This document shows, in pieces, positions 7,571-16,813 of a stretch of 64,000 nt of DNA. The notes beneath the pieces were generated by a model. The model saw only the letters and a list, made by a program, of their open reading frames with translations, ran no database searches and was not told where the DNA came from. The stretch lies in assembly GCF_025506275.1 (NCBI RefSeq), contig NZ_QYCP01000075.1, positions 1 to 64,000 of the forward strand, in the 5' to 3' direction. This DNA is from Brevibacterium permense. Its GTDB lineage: Bacteria; Actinomycetota; Actinomycetes; Actinomycetales; Brevibacteriaceae. The translations under genes and the position numbers were made by a program. Numbering within the stretch: the stretch's first letter is position 1; each line of letters starts with the position of its first letter.

Positions 7571-9305
7571 GAAGACCCCTGAAACCGGTGCGCAGATTCT
7601 GCGCCGAGCCGCCCGTCGGCGCATCCGTCCACTGCTCGGCGGGTCGGGCGCACTGTCCGTGTGGCAGGTGTGCGAAGCGCTCGTGCCGGTGGCGATCGGC
7701 ATCATCGTCGACCGGGCGATCATCCCGCTGTCGATCCCGGCTCTCGTCATCTCGATCATCGGCCTCGGCCTCCTCTTCACCGTGCTCAGCCTCGGGTACC
7801 GTTTCGGCGCACGTCTGTGCAACTCCGCCCGTGAACACGAAGCCCACGCCCTGCGCGTCGAGATCACACACGCGGCGCTGACCGCCCCGAGCCTGCCGGC
7901 CGACCGCACCTCGGGCGAAATCCTGTCCACCGCGTCCGCCGATGCCGACACCGCGGCCGCGTCCTTCCAGCAGGCCGGACGCGGCATCGCCTCGGTGTTG
8001 GGCATGATCACCGCCGCGGTCTTCCTCCTCATCGCCGACCCCGTGACCGGACTCGTCGTCCTCATCGCCGTGCCCATCGGTCTGATCATCGTCGCCCTGC
8101 CCGGCCGGTCCGTCTCCGTGCGCGCGACCGCGCAGCTCGAAGCTGTCGCCTCCGCCGGACGCTCGGCCTCCGACCTCATGCACGGACTGCGCGTGATCAA
8201 AGCGATGGGAGGGGAACCGTGGGCGGTGCGTCGCTACCGGACCACCTCCGATGCGGCCGCCGAAGCCGGCGTCGCCACAGGTGAGAGAACCGGCCGCGTG
8301 GCCGGACTCGGGGCGCTCGTCATGTCCGCGGTGCTGGCGATCGTCCTCATCGTCGCGGGCCTGCGTCTCATCGACGGCCAGATGAGCGTCGGGGCGCTGA
8401 TCGGCATCCTCGGCATGACCGCCTTCCTCACCGAACCCATGCGCGCACTCGCCGACATCGTCGGCCTCTTCGCCCAATCACACGGAGCCGCCGACCGGAT
8501 CGCCCGCCTGCTCACCAGCCTCGATGCTGCAACCAGCACAGCCGATGCGACGGACACCCTCGCCGAGGCGGCCCCCACCACCCGTGGCACCCGCCCGAGT
8601 GTCACCACCACCGAATCCGGAATCACCGTGACCGGATGGCCGACGAACGGCGAGGCCCGAGAACTCACCACCACCGGCGGAGCGCTGACCTGCATCGTCT
8701 CCGAGGATGCCGAGGACGCAGCCGTGCTGCTGGCTGAGCTGACCTCTCATGCCCGGATCCTCGGCCCCGCCCGGATGCTCGTCGCGCCCCACGACGTCGA
8801 CCTGTTCGAAGGCACCATCGGATCGAACATCACGATGGTCGTCGCCGACGATCGGACAGAGGCAGCCGATCACCCGACCGGCCACCCGCCGATCTCGCCC
8901 GAGGTGCTCACCGCCTCGGGAGTCGATGAGCTGCTCGACCTCGTCGACGGGGGACTCGACTATCGGATCCAGGAACTCGGCGGGAACCTCTCCGGCGGTC
9001 AGCGGCAGCGCGTCGCATTGGCTCGAGCCCTGAACGCCGACCCGAAGATCCTCGTCCTCGCCGAACCCACCACCGCCGTCGACGCGGTCACCGAAGCGAA
9101 GATCGCCCAGGGACTCTGCCGACTGCGCCACAGGGGAGGAGACCAGGCCACGATCATCCTCACCTCGTCACCGGCCTTCCTCGCCGCCGCCGACACCGTC
9201 GTCTATCGCCCCACGTCAGGCCCGCTGCTCATCGGCCGCCACGCCGACCTCCTCGAGACAGACACCGACAGCGCCGCAGCATACAGAGATGCGGTGACCC
9301 GATGA
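7566..9305 (+). CDS. ABC exporter half-transporter with degenerate ATPase site (signature donor)
   Basis: 579 residues: a six-helix type-1 exporter membrane domain (about 1-320) and a nucleotide-binding domain. The NBD has an intact signature LSGGQ at 475-479, but no Walker A can be found where expected (the stretch ELTTTGGALTCIVSEDAEDA), the Walker B Asp is Ala499 (LAEP), and the H-loop His is missing (TSSPAF). It can therefore serve only as the signature partner of the next gene. It starts at GTG 7566 without a Shine-Dalgarno sequence and overlaps the next gene by 4 bases. The pair would export a hydrophobic compound or peptide, or move a siderophore if the iron-box hint is real. Confidence 0.88.
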   Translation: MPKTPETGAQILRRAARRRIRPLLGGSGALSVWQVCEALVPVAIGIIVDRAIIPLSIPALVISIIGLGLLFTVLSLGYRFGARLCNSAREHEAHALRVEITHAALTAPSLPADRTSGEILSTASADADTAAASFQQAGRGIASVLGMITAAVFLLIADPVTGLVVLIAVPIGLIIVALPGRSVSVRATAQLEAVASAGRSASDLMHGLRVIKAMGGEPWAVRRYRTTSDAAAEAGVATGERTGRVAGLGALVMSAVLAIVLIVAGLRLIDGQMSVGALIGILGMTAFLTEPMRALADIVGLFAQSHGAADRIARLLTSLDAATSTADATDTLAEAAPTTRGTRPSVTTTESGITVTGWPTNGEARELTTTGGALTCIVSEDAEDAAVLLAELTSHARILGPARMLVAPHDVDLFEGTIGSNITMVVADDRTEAADHPTGHPPISPEVLTASGVDELLDLVDGGLDYRIQELGGNLSGGQRQRVALARALNADPKILVLAEPTTAVDAVTEAKIAQGLCRLRHRGGDQATIILTSSPAFLAAADTVVYRPTSGPLLIGRHADLLETDTDSAAAYRDAVTR

Positions 9306-11089
9306 CGACACCGACCAATACCACCCTGACGATCGCCTCGCGGCGTCGCTCCTTCGCTCATCTGGCCCCGCTGCTGCGCCGCAGAGTCGGCTGGATCGTC
9401 CTCCTCGTCGTCGCGGGACTGGCCAACGCCGGAGCCGGCCTCGTCGGGCCGTGGGCGATCGGCCGTCTCGTCGACGAACTCCCCGCCGGAGCCGACACCG
9501 AACTCGTGTGGACGTGCGCCATCGCCGTCGCGATCGCCGGCATCGTCATGGCCGCCGGTACATGGATCGGCGCCTGGGCGCTCGCCCGGATCGCGATGCC
9601 CGTCGTCGCCGAACTGCGCACCGAGGTCGTCGACTCGGCCCTGACACTCGAGTCCCAGCGGATCGAACGCACCGGCACCGGCGACCTCGTCTCCCGCGTC
9701 GCCGACGACTCCCGCAAGATCGGCGAGGCCGCCGGCCAAGTGCTGCCGCTCGTCGTCGAATCCCTCCTCGTCGTCGTGGTCTCCGGCTTCGGTCTGGCCG
9801 CCATCGATTGGCGTCTCGGCCTCACCGGTCTTGTCGCCGTGCCGATGTACTGGCTCACCCTGCGCTGGTATCTGCCCAGATCAGAACCCATCTACAAAGA
9901 AGAACGCGCGGCTTTCGGCAGGCGCGCCGGCCGCCTGCTCGGCGGCCTCACAGGTAGCACGACCCTGCGTGCCTATCGCGCAGAGGCCGGGGAGATGCGA
10001 CGCATCGACTCCGCCTCCGCGCATGCCCGCGACCTGTCGATCGACGTCTTCCGATTCGTCACCCGCGCCTTCGGTCGCAACAACCGCGCCGAGGCGGTCG
10101 TCCTCTCCCTGCTCCTGGTCGCCGGCTTCGTCCTCGTCTGGTTCGGGGAGTCCACCGCCGGCGCCGTGACCACGGCGGCCCTGGTCTTCCACCGCCTCTT
10201 CAACCCCATCGGCGCCCTCGTGGGACTCTTCGATCAGGTCCAATCGGCCGGCGCCTCCCTGACCCGGATGGTCGGAGTCATCGACGAAGCCAGAACCGCG
10301 CCGAGGCGACCGATCCAGGCTGCACCCACCACCCCCACGCTCGTGCTCGAGGACCTGTGGTTCTCCTACGACACCGACCCGGATACGGACAATCACGTGC
10401 TGCGCGGGGTGAACCTGAGCATCGCGCCGGGTGAGCACATCGCCGTCGTCGGCACCACCGGTGCCGGGAAGACGACGCTGGCGAAGATCGCCGCGGGACT
10501 GTCCGCACCCGGTCACGGACGGGCACGTCTCACGGATGGCGGGGCCGCCTCGGCGAACGGGGTGAACGTGGGGTCGATGGACGAATCCGCGCTGCGCCGG
10601 CATATCGCCATGGTCGCGCAGGAGGTGCACACCTTTTCCGGCAGTCTGCGCGAGAACATCACCCTGCCGCGTCCGGACGCAAGCAATGACGAGGTTCGCA
10701 ATGCCGTGGACATGGTCGGCGCCGGGTGGGCGACGTCCCTGCCCAACGGCCTCGACACGCAGGTCGGGGAGGGCGGGGTCCGCCTGTCCGCGGTTCAAGA
10801 GCAGATGATCGCGCTCGCCCGCCTCGTCCTCGCCGACCCGGACTTCGCGATCCTCGACGAAGCCACCGCCGAGGCGGGATCGGCCGGAGCCCATGTCCTC
10901 GAATCCTCCGCCGAGGCGGCCCTTGCCGGCCGTGGTGCGCTCATCGTCGCCCACCGGCTCAGCCAAGCGGAGAAAGCCGACCGGATCCTCGTCATGGAGC
11001 ACGGGCAGGTCATCGAGGAAGGCACCCACGCCGAACTCGTCGGTGCGGGCGGCCGCTACGCCGAGCTGTGGGAGGCCTGGTCGGGCTGA
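9302..11089 (+). CDS. ABC exporter half-transporter (catalytic ATPase partner)
   Basis: 595 residues with an N-terminal membrane domain (about 20-310) and a complete ATP-hydrolysing core: Walker A GTTGAGKTT at 384-392, Walker B AILDE with Asp519/Glu520 and H-loop VAHRLS. Its own signature is degenerate, LSAVQ at 495-499 instead of LSGGQ. With the preceding protein it makes exactly one canonical ATP site (this Walker A/B with the partner LSGGQ) and one non-catalytic site. The start overlaps the upstream stop as ATGA. Such asymmetric heterodimers are an established class of exporters; the substrate is unknown. Confidence 0.9.
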   Translation: MTTPTNTTLTIASRRRSFAHLAPLLRRRVGWIVLLVVAGLANAGAGLVGPWAIGRLVDELPAGADTELVWTCAIAVAIAGIVMAAGTWIGAWALARIAMPVVAELRTEVVDSALTLESQRIERTGTGDLVSRVADDSRKIGEAAGQVLPLVVESLLVVVVSGFGLAAIDWRLGLTGLVAVPMYWLTLRWYLPRSEPIYKEERAAFGRRAGRLLGGLTGSTTLRAYRAEAGEMRRIDSASAHARDLSIDVFRFVTRAFGRNNRAEAVVLSLLLVAGFVLVWFGESTAGAVTTAALVFHRLFNPIGALVGLFDQVQSAGASLTRMVGVIDEARTAPRRPIQAAPTTPTLVLEDLWFSYDTDPDTDNHVLRGVNLSIAPGEHIAVVGTTGAGKTTLAKIAAGLSAPGHGRARLTDGGAASANGVNVGSMDESALRRHIAMVAQEVHTFSGSLRENITLPRPDASNDEVRNAVDMVGAGWATSLPNGLDTQVGEGGVRLSAVQEQMIALARLVLADPDFAILDEATAEAGSAGAHVLESSAEAALAGRGALIVAHRLSQAEKADRILVMEHGQVIEEGTHAELVGAGGRYAELWEAWSG

Positions 11090-11111
11090 GGTCGTTGCCC
11101 AACCCGCGTCA

Positions 11112-12479
11112 TCAGCTCAGGCCGAGCACCGTCGTGGCGATCGTGAAGTAGAGGATGAGGCCCGTGGCATCGCAGAACGTGGAGATGAACGGGTTGGAGA
11201 ACACCGCCGGATCCGCCCCGACTTTCTTCGCGATGATCGGCATCAGCCCGCCGACGGTCGCGGCCATGATGCACACCGAGAGCAGGGTCAGTCCGATGAC
11301 CAGGCCGATCGCCCAGCCGTAGACGAGCCCGGCGATGACGAATCCCAACGCGCCGAGCACAGAACCGAGTACCGCGCCCACGCGCAGCTCCCTCCAGATC
11401 ACTCGTCCGAGGTCGCGGACGCGCACCTCGCCGACGGCCAGGGCGCGGGTGACGGTGGTGGCCGCCTGGTTGCCGGTGTTGCCGCCGGTGCCGGTGAGCA
11501 GCGGAATGAATAGCGCGAGGACGACGACCTGATCGAGTCGGTCCTCATAGACTTCGAGGACCTGGACGGTGAGGATCGCTGATACGGCGAGGACGAGCAG
11601 CCACACGATGCGGCTCTTGACCAGGCGAATGATCGTCGAGGACAGGTAGGAGCGGTCCAGCGGTTCCGTACCGGACCCGCGGGCGAGGTCCTCCGCGTCC
11701 TCCTCGTCGACGATATCGAGGACGTCGTCCATGGTGAGGATGCCGACGAGCCGCTCCTCCTGGTCGGTCACCGGCATCGCGATGAGCCGGTGGGAGAGGA
11801 ACTCACGCGAGGCTTCCTCACGATCCGTCAGCGCATGAGTGCTCAGCGAATCACGAACCATGTCCTCGATGATCGTGTCATCCTCGGCGGCAAGCAGGTT
11901 GCGCAGCGACACCACTCCGCGCAGCACCCGGCCGGGACCGACGACGGGCAGCAGGTAGACGGTCTCGGGTCCGTCGATACGGGCGCGTACGACCTCCATC
12001 GCTTGGGCGGCCGTCCAATCCTCGTGGATGCCGAGGACTTCCGGAGACATGTACCGACCGATCGCGGACTTCGGGTAGCCGAGCACCGCGGACGTCATCG
12101 ACCGCTCGCCCGGGGTCAGCCCCTTCATCAGGCGGCTGGCCACGCTGGCGGGCAGTTCACCGAACAGTTCGGCGCGGTCATCGGGGTCGAGGCCCTCGAC
12201 GATATCGGCGACCTCGGGTTCGCGGAGATTGCCGATGAGTTCGGCTTGGTACGCCGGAGGCAGGTCCTCGAAGACGTCGAGTGCCTCCTCCTTCGTCAGC
12301 ACGCGGAAGAGCATCGCCGACTGCAGCGGGGTCGAGGTGTGAACGAGTCGGGCAATCTCGGTACGCGGGACCAGCCTGGCCAGACCGGAGATCTCGTCGA
12401 GAGTGCCGGGATCGATTCTGCCGGTGAGCGCGGATTCGAGTCGGTCGGCCGCCTCGGTGCCCTCTGTCGTATCGGCCAC
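11112..12479 (-). CDS. mgtE: Magnesium transporter MgtE
   Basis: 455 residues with the MgtE layout: N-terminal helical domain with repeated DLPPAYQAEL- and DPDDRAELF-type motifs, two CBS domains (YMSPEVLGIHEDWTAAQAMEVV; MPVTDQEERLVGILTMDDVLDIV), then a membrane domain of about five helices with TGTGGNTGNQAATTVTRAL, the conserved pore segment. MgtE is a homodimeric Mg2+ channel gated by cytosolic Mg2+. The GTG at 12479 is chosen because AGGGGG lies 5 bases upstream and the length then fits the family; the frame is open farther upstream but that part is not conserved. No M-box riboswitch is visible upstream. Confidence 0.93.
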   Translation of the reverse strand: MADTTEGTEAADRLESALTGRIDPGTLDEISGLARLVPRTEIARLVHTSTPLQSAMLFRVLTKEEALDVFEDLPPAYQAELIGNLREPEVADIVEGLDPDDRAELFGELPASVASRLMKGLTPGERSMTSAVLGYPKSAIGRYMSPEVLGIHEDWTAAQAMEVVRARIDGPETVYLLPVVGPGRVLRGVVSLRNLLAAEDDTIIEDMVRDSLSTHALTDREEASREFLSHRLIAMPVTDQEERLVGILTMDDVLDIVDEEDAEDLARGSGTEPLDRSYLSSTIIRLVKSRIVWLLVLAVSAILTVQVLEVYEDRLDQVVVLALFIPLLTGTGGNTGNQAATTVTRALAVGEVRVRDLGRVIWRELRVGAVLGSVLGALGFVIAGLVYGWAIGLVIGLTLLSVCIMAATVGGLMPIIAKKVGADPAVFSNPFISTFCDATGLILYFTIATTVLGLS

Positions 12480-12616
12480 ACATGCCCCCTCACCTCGGAC
12501 GGAAACTCCCGCAGTCAAGCCTAGGCCATCCACGAGGCGGTGCCGACCTCGCCTCGACAGCGCGCAGCCGCGACAATTCGGGCAGCACCGAAACAACACA
12601 GCCCTACGATGGTGGC

Positions 12617-13327
12617 ATGACGAGGAGATTCCCGGAGTCCGCACCGAACATCGCCGCCCTGGCGTCGGCCATTGCCGACCCGAGGCGGGTGATGATCTGT
12701 GCCGGCCTCCTCGACGGTCGTGCCTGGACGCTCACCGAGCTCTCCCGCGCCCTGTCGATTCCGATGTCGTCGATGTCCGAACACGCCAACGTCCTCATCG
12801 ACCACGATATTCTCGCCGAGCGACGGGAGGGGCGACACCGCTATGTTCAGATCGCTTCGGCCGACATCGCCGACTGGCTGGAGCACACGGGAGCCCTGGC
12901 CGGCGGATCGATGACCGCAGCACCGACGCTGGCCGCGAAGACCCGTGACCGTCAGCTCATCGAAGCCCGCACCTGCTACCGACACATCGCGGGCCGGTTC
13001 GGAACTCAGCTCTTCTCCGCACTGATGCAGCGAGAATGGATCGATCCGTCACTCACCATCACCGAATCCGGGAGGGCCGGGCTCGCCGAGGCATTCGGAC
13101 TCGAGGTCGGTCAACCGTCCGCCTCGTCGCGACCCCTTGTGCGCCGGTGCCTCGATTGGACGGAGCGCCGCTCCCACCTCGGCGGTCGACTCGGCGATGA
13201 TATCTGCCGCACCTTCTTCGACCGCGGGTGGATCCTGCGACGCCCGCGCTCGCGAGCTCTGACGATCACCGCGGACGGGCGCGACCGCCTCGACTGGGTG
13301 CTCAGCGCACAGAGAGATCATCTCTGA
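12617..13327 (+). CDS. Winged-helix (ArsR-like) transcriptional regulator
   Basis: 236 residues. The N-terminal 90 form an ArsR-type winged helix: ALASAIADPRRVMICAGLLDG, LTELSRALSIPMSSMSEHANVLIDHDIL and REGRHRYVQIAS. No cysteine metal site of the ArsR/SmtB type is evident. The C-terminal half, with a duplicated look (TITESGRAGLAEAFG and LTITADGRDRLDWVL), is found in a subgroup of regulators with unknown effectors. It is divergent from mgtE and 41 bp upstream of the PEP-mutase-fold gene, which it may control. Confidence 0.78.
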   Translation: MTRRFPESAPNIAALASAIADPRRVMICAGLLDGRAWTLTELSRALSIPMSSMSEHANVLIDHDILAERREGRHRYVQIASADIADWLEHTGALAGGSMTAAPTLAAKTRDRQLIEARTCYRHIAGRFGTQLFSALMQREWIDPSLTITESGRAGLAEAFGLEVGQPSASSRPLVRRCLDWTERRSHLGGRLGDDICRTFFDRGWILRRPRSRALTITADGRDRLDWVLSAQRDHL

Positions 13328-13368
13328 CCGCCAGCGAACATTCCGACAGCGAACAACGGAGACCGACG

Positions 13369-14190
13369 ATGACCGCACCCACCGACACCGCGAGAGCCTT
13401 CCGCGAACTGCACGTTCCCGGCGACCCGCTCATCCTGCCGTGCGCCTGGGACGTGGCCAGTGCGCAGCTCTTCGCCGAGGCGGGGCATGCGGCCATCGGC
13501 ACCACAAGTCTGGGAGTCGCCGCTGCCATCGGCGCCGCCGACGAGGATCGCGAAACCCTGACCACAAGCGCGGATCTTGCCGCCGACCTGCGACGGGCGC
13601 TGCCGGACCTGCCGCTGACCTGCGACTTCGAAGACGGCTATGGCGACGGCCCTGAACTCGTCGTCGACTCCGTGTCCGAGGCATTCGCCGCCGACTCCGC
13701 GACCGGACTCATCGTCGACGGCATCAACATCCAGGACTCGCGACAGAATCGGATGAGCGAACCCGGAGTGCTCGCTGCGAAGGTGACGGCGATCAAGGAG
13801 TCGTTCCCTGCTCTGTTCGTCAACGCCCGGATCGACACATTCTGGACCGGCCAGGACAACCTCGGCGAGGTCACCTGCCGCATCGACGCCTACACCGATG
13901 CCGGCGCCGATGGCATCTTCGTCCCCGGAAACCTCGACCTCACGACGATCGAGGTGATCACCGGCCGCAGCCGGGTTCCGGTGAATGTGCTGGCAAGTCC
14001 GGGATATTCGCGGACGACGCTCGCCGAGGCGGGGGTGGCCCGGATCAGCACCGGATCCCTGCTCTACCGGGCGGCGATGTCGGGGGCGCTGGGTACCCTG
14101 CAAGTGCTCGCCGACGACCGCCCCGCACAGGCGGAGAACGTGCTGCCGTATCGGGCTTTCACTGGACTGAGTCGAGCTCAGTCCTCCTGA
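13369..14190 (+). CDS. Isocitrate lyase/PEP mutase superfamily protein
   Basis: 273 residues, TIM-barrel fold of the isocitrate lyase/phosphoenolpyruvate mutase superfamily. Seen: ILPCAWDVASAQLFAEAGHAAIGTTS at the start, CDFEDGYGDGPE (Mg-binding acidic cluster), GINIQDS and FVNARIDTFW. The catalytic Cys loop of true isocitrate or methylisocitrate lyases (KKCGH) is not present, so it belongs with the oxaloacetate decarboxylase/carboxyphosphonoenolpyruvate-mutase-like members of unknown substrate. The start at 13369 has GGAGA upstream. The 3' end overlaps the convergent acidic-protein gene by 13 bases. Confidence 0.8.
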   Translation: MTAPTDTARAFRELHVPGDPLILPCAWDVASAQLFAEAGHAAIGTTSLGVAAAIGAADEDRETLTTSADLAADLRRALPDLPLTCDFEDGYGDGPELVVDSVSEAFAADSATGLIVDGINIQDSRQNRMSEPGVLAAKVTAIKESFPALFVNARIDTFWTGQDNLGEVTCRIDAYTDAGADGIFVPGNLDLTTIEVITGRSRVPVNVLASPGYSRTTLAEAGVARISTGSLLYRAAMSGALGTLQVLADDRPAQAENVLPYRAFTGLSRAQSS

Positions 14191-14675
14191 TACGAGTCGT
14201 CGATGACTTCGGGCATGCCGTCGATGACCGAGACCTCTTCGGTTCCGTCGTCGGCCAGGGCATCGACATCGAGGTCGTCACCATCGAGCTCGGCGACTTC
14301 GAACTCGTCATCGTCATCGGAGACCATCTCGTCGCCGACACGATTGCCCTGTTCCGCGGCAGGTGACTGATCGGTGTTGAACTCGTCGGTGAGGCCGGGA
14401 GCCTCGTTCTCGTCGTCCCAGCCGGCGTCGTCGATGAGAGCATCGTCGGCCCCTTCGATGCCCGTGCCTTCCGGCCCTTCGGCACCGGGCTCGACGGTCG
14501 CCTCGGCGGGCTCATCGTCGATGCCGGAGTCGACGTCGACCTGGTCGGCCTCGGCCTCGGCGGCGCTGAGTTCGGGATCATCCAACTCTTCGGCCGTCGG
14601 ATCGTCGAGTTCGGGATCGTCGAGGATGGGGTCGTCTTCCAATCGGTCGGCCGCATCCGAATCGAACTCGCTCAT
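14178..14675 (-). CDS. Very acidic low-complexity hypothetical protein
   Basis: 165 residues, dominated by Asp and Glu with many DDPELDDP-, EEPA- and DDDD-like stretches and hardly any basic residues. No signal peptide, membrane segment or folded-domain motif is visible, and it is probably disordered. Similar acidic proteins are common in actinobacteria (for example DUF5709-type), but I cannot confirm membership. The start at 14675 has GGAG about 7 bases upstream. It follows the patatin gene by 76 bp in the same direction and could be co-transcribed. Confidence 0.7.
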   Translation of the reverse strand: MSEFDSDAADRLEDDPILDDPELDDPTAEELDDPELSAAEAEADQVDVDSGIDDEPAEATVEPGAEGPEGTGIEGADDALIDDAGWDDENEAPGLTDEFNTDQSPAAEQGNRVGDEMVSDDDDEFEVAELDGDDLDVDALADDGTEEVSVIDGMPEVIDDSYQED

Positions 14676-14751
14676 GATCTCTCCTTCGCTCGCAATCATG
14701 TTCGGGCCCTCATTCTTACACGTTGATGGGCCGCAGGCCACGGGCGCGCAC

Positions 14752-15735
14752 TCACTTCCGGTCGAAGCGCTCTTTCCACTCCCGCCAATCCCAGTGCGCC
14801 AGAAACTTCTCTCCGGCCATTCGGCCCGACGAGATGAGATCGAGTTTGTCGGCCGTCGTCAAAGCGAAGTCCGTGCTGCTGTGGCCGGTCGTGTCGACGA
14901 ACACCGTCCTTTCGGTCACCGAAGGGTCGTCGATGTGCCGCCGGTCGTGCGCGTTGATCATCGTTGACAGCAGGGACTTCGCGTATTGGAAGGTCGTCGC
15001 GTTGGGCCGCCATTCCGCGGCCGCCGTTCGCCGGGCCGAGAGCATGACGCCGAGGGTCGGCCACCGTGCCGGCAACGCGTCCTTGCGGTCGAAGATGTCG
15101 ACGGGAAAGTTCGAGAGCAGTCCGCCGTCGGCACCGAGCACGGAGTCTCCACCGGCCACATTCGGCTGGGCGGGCAGAGCGCGCGGTCGGAAGAAGAACG
15201 GGCTGGCCGCCGAGGCGCACACCGCCTCGGCGACGGACTGACTGTCCGCATCGATGCCGAGGGCCTCCTCGTAGTCCCAGGGGAGACGGAGCATGCGGCC
15301 GCGGGAGACGTCGGAGACGATGACGACGAGGCGATACGACCGTTCCGGCGGAATTGCGCTTTCCGGATCGTCGAGCTTGAGGTCACCCCATGTGCGCACC
15401 CCCTGATCGGCCAAAGCCGTGGCGAGGAAGTCGTGGAGTGCCTGCCCCACATATATCCCCTTGTGCAGCAGCAGTCCCTGCACTCGCCCCAACCAGGGGA
15501 CGTGGCGGAAGGCAGCAGAAAGGTCCTCGAACTCGGTGAAATCCTGTTCGAGGACCTTCTGCCGCAGAGTCTGCGGGCCGATGCCCGCCGCGGTCAGCGC
15601 ACCGACGATGGCCCCCGCCGAGGTGCCGGCGATCCGGTGGAAGCCATAGCCGCCGTCGGCGAGAGCTTCGACCGTGCCGACCAGGCCCGGCAGCTTCGTA
15701 CCGCCGCCCTCTAGAACGAGATCGGTCATCGCCAT
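14752..15735 (-). CDS. Patatin-like phospholipase family protein
   Basis: 327 residues. The patatin core is clear: oxyanion loop EGGGTKLPG near residue 11, nucleophile elbow GTSAG near residue 40 and the catalytic-dyad Asp in ADGGL near residue 208. The family hydrolyses acyl ester bonds of lipids by a Ser-Asp dyad. There is no signal peptide or membrane anchor, so it is probably cytosolic. The ATG at 15735 is chosen because AAGGAG lies 5 bases upstream; a second ATG two codons later is possible. The substrate is unknown. Confidence 0.85.
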   Translation of the reverse strand: MAMTDLVLEGGGTKLPGLVGTVEALADGGYGFHRIAGTSAGAIVGALTAAGIGPQTLRQKVLEQDFTEFEDLSAAFRHVPWLGRVQGLLLHKGIYVGQALHDFLATALADQGVRTWGDLKLDDPESAIPPERSYRLVVIVSDVSRGRMLRLPWDYEEALGIDADSQSVAEAVCASAASPFFFRPRALPAQPNVAGGDSVLGADGGLLSNFPVDIFDRKDALPARWPTLGVMLSARRTAAAEWRPNATTFQYAKSLLSTMINAHDRRHIDDPSVTERTVFVDTTGHSSTDFALTTADKLDLISSGRMAGEKFLAHWDWREWKERFDRK

Positions 15736-15794
15736 GGCGGCTCCTTTCCTTTGCACACTGATTCCATTGTGGACCAGCGCTGAGGATGTGCCGC

Positions 15795-16664
15795 CTAGTG
15801 ACGTGCGACGGTGACGGGCACGTCTCCTTCCGGTGACCTGTGCGTCCGGTTGGGGCCGGTGCGACCGGTGAAGTGGTCCATCGTCTGGTTGACGCCGAGG
15901 AAGTCCATGACCTTGTCGAAAGCGCGGGTCGGCAGGAGGCGGGCACCCGGAACCAGGCGGACGAGTGAGGGCATGACCAGCTGCTCACGACCGGATTCGA
16001 CGGAATCGAGGACCCGCGTGGCCACATCGTTCTCTTCGAGGATGGGGAGCAGGCGGGGGAATTTCGTCTGCACTCCCTTGAACATGCCGGTGTTGATATA
16101 GAAGGGGCACACAGCAAGCGTATTGACCCGGCTGCCGTCGGCGCGCAGCTCTCCGCGCAGTGACTCGGTGAAGCCCACCGCCGCCCATTTGCTCGCCGAG
16201 TAGTCGGTCTGTCGAGCGACGCCGGTCAGGCCGGCAGCGCTGGCGATGGTGACCACCGAACCGCGGTCACGTTCGATCATTCCGGGCAGGAATGCTTGGG
16301 TCGTCCAGTACAGGGCGAAGGTGTTGACGTCGTAGAGGCGACGGATCGCCGCCTCCTCCATGTCGAGAAGCTTCTTGCCGGAGACGATGCCGGCGCAGTT
16401 GACGAGGATGTCGATCTGACCGGTCTGCTCGGCCATGGCGGCAACCTGGTCAGCATCGCCGACGTTGAGGGTGAAGGATCGGGTCCTGGTTCCAGCGGCC
16501 TCCACCTCGGCGCGCACCGCGTCCCCGCGTTCGTCCGAGAGGTCCCAGATGATGACCTCGGCTGCGCCGCGTGCCGCCGCGTCCAGAGCCATGAGTCTGC
16601 CGATTCCGCTTCCGGCCCCTGTGATGAGGATGCGGTTGCCGGCGATCTTCGTTCCACGCGTCAT
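15795..16664 (-). CDS. Short-chain dehydrogenase/reductase
   Basis: 289 residues. Seen: TGAGSGIG cofactor loop, acidic residue of WDLSDE after strand 2 (suggesting NAD preference), NCAG, Ser in IASAAG and YSASK active site. The C-terminal portion (CPFYINTGMFKGV, then ALLPTRAFDKVMDFLGV-like helices) resembles the SDR16C group (retinol dehydrogenase 10/17-beta-HSD11-like) acting on lipophilic alcohols. AAGGA lies about 11 bases before the ATG. It lies upstream of patatin in the same direction, which may hint at lipid metabolism; this is inference. Confidence 0.82.
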   Translation of the reverse strand: MTRGTKIAGNRILITGAGSGIGRLMALDAAARGAAEVIIWDLSDERGDAVRAEVEAAGTRTRSFTLNVGDADQVAAMAEQTGQIDILVNCAGIVSGKKLLDMEEAAIRRLYDVNTFALYWTTQAFLPGMIERDRGSVVTIASAAGLTGVARQTDYSASKWAAVGFTESLRGELRADGSRVNTLAVCPFYINTGMFKGVQTKFPRLLPILEENDVATRVLDSVESGREQLVMPSLVRLVPGARLLPTRAFDKVMDFLGVNQTMDHFTGRTGPNRTHRSPEGDVPVTVARH

Positions 16665-16813
16665 GTCTGTGCGTCCTTGCAGTTAGGCGTCAGTGCTGTC
16701 CCTCGCGAGCAGAACCCGCCCAAGCGGACCTCACGAGATGTTACTCAACAGTACATCAGTGTGCTGTGGGTCACGCAAGGGCGGGTTGGCCGATCGCCTG
16801 TCGCCCGGGAAGG

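Noticed and set aside
12480-12616. M-box or other magnesium riboswitch upstream of mgtE
   Set aside because: The gap is short and lacks the conserved helices; the start codon lies within a few bases of the divergent regulator promoter.
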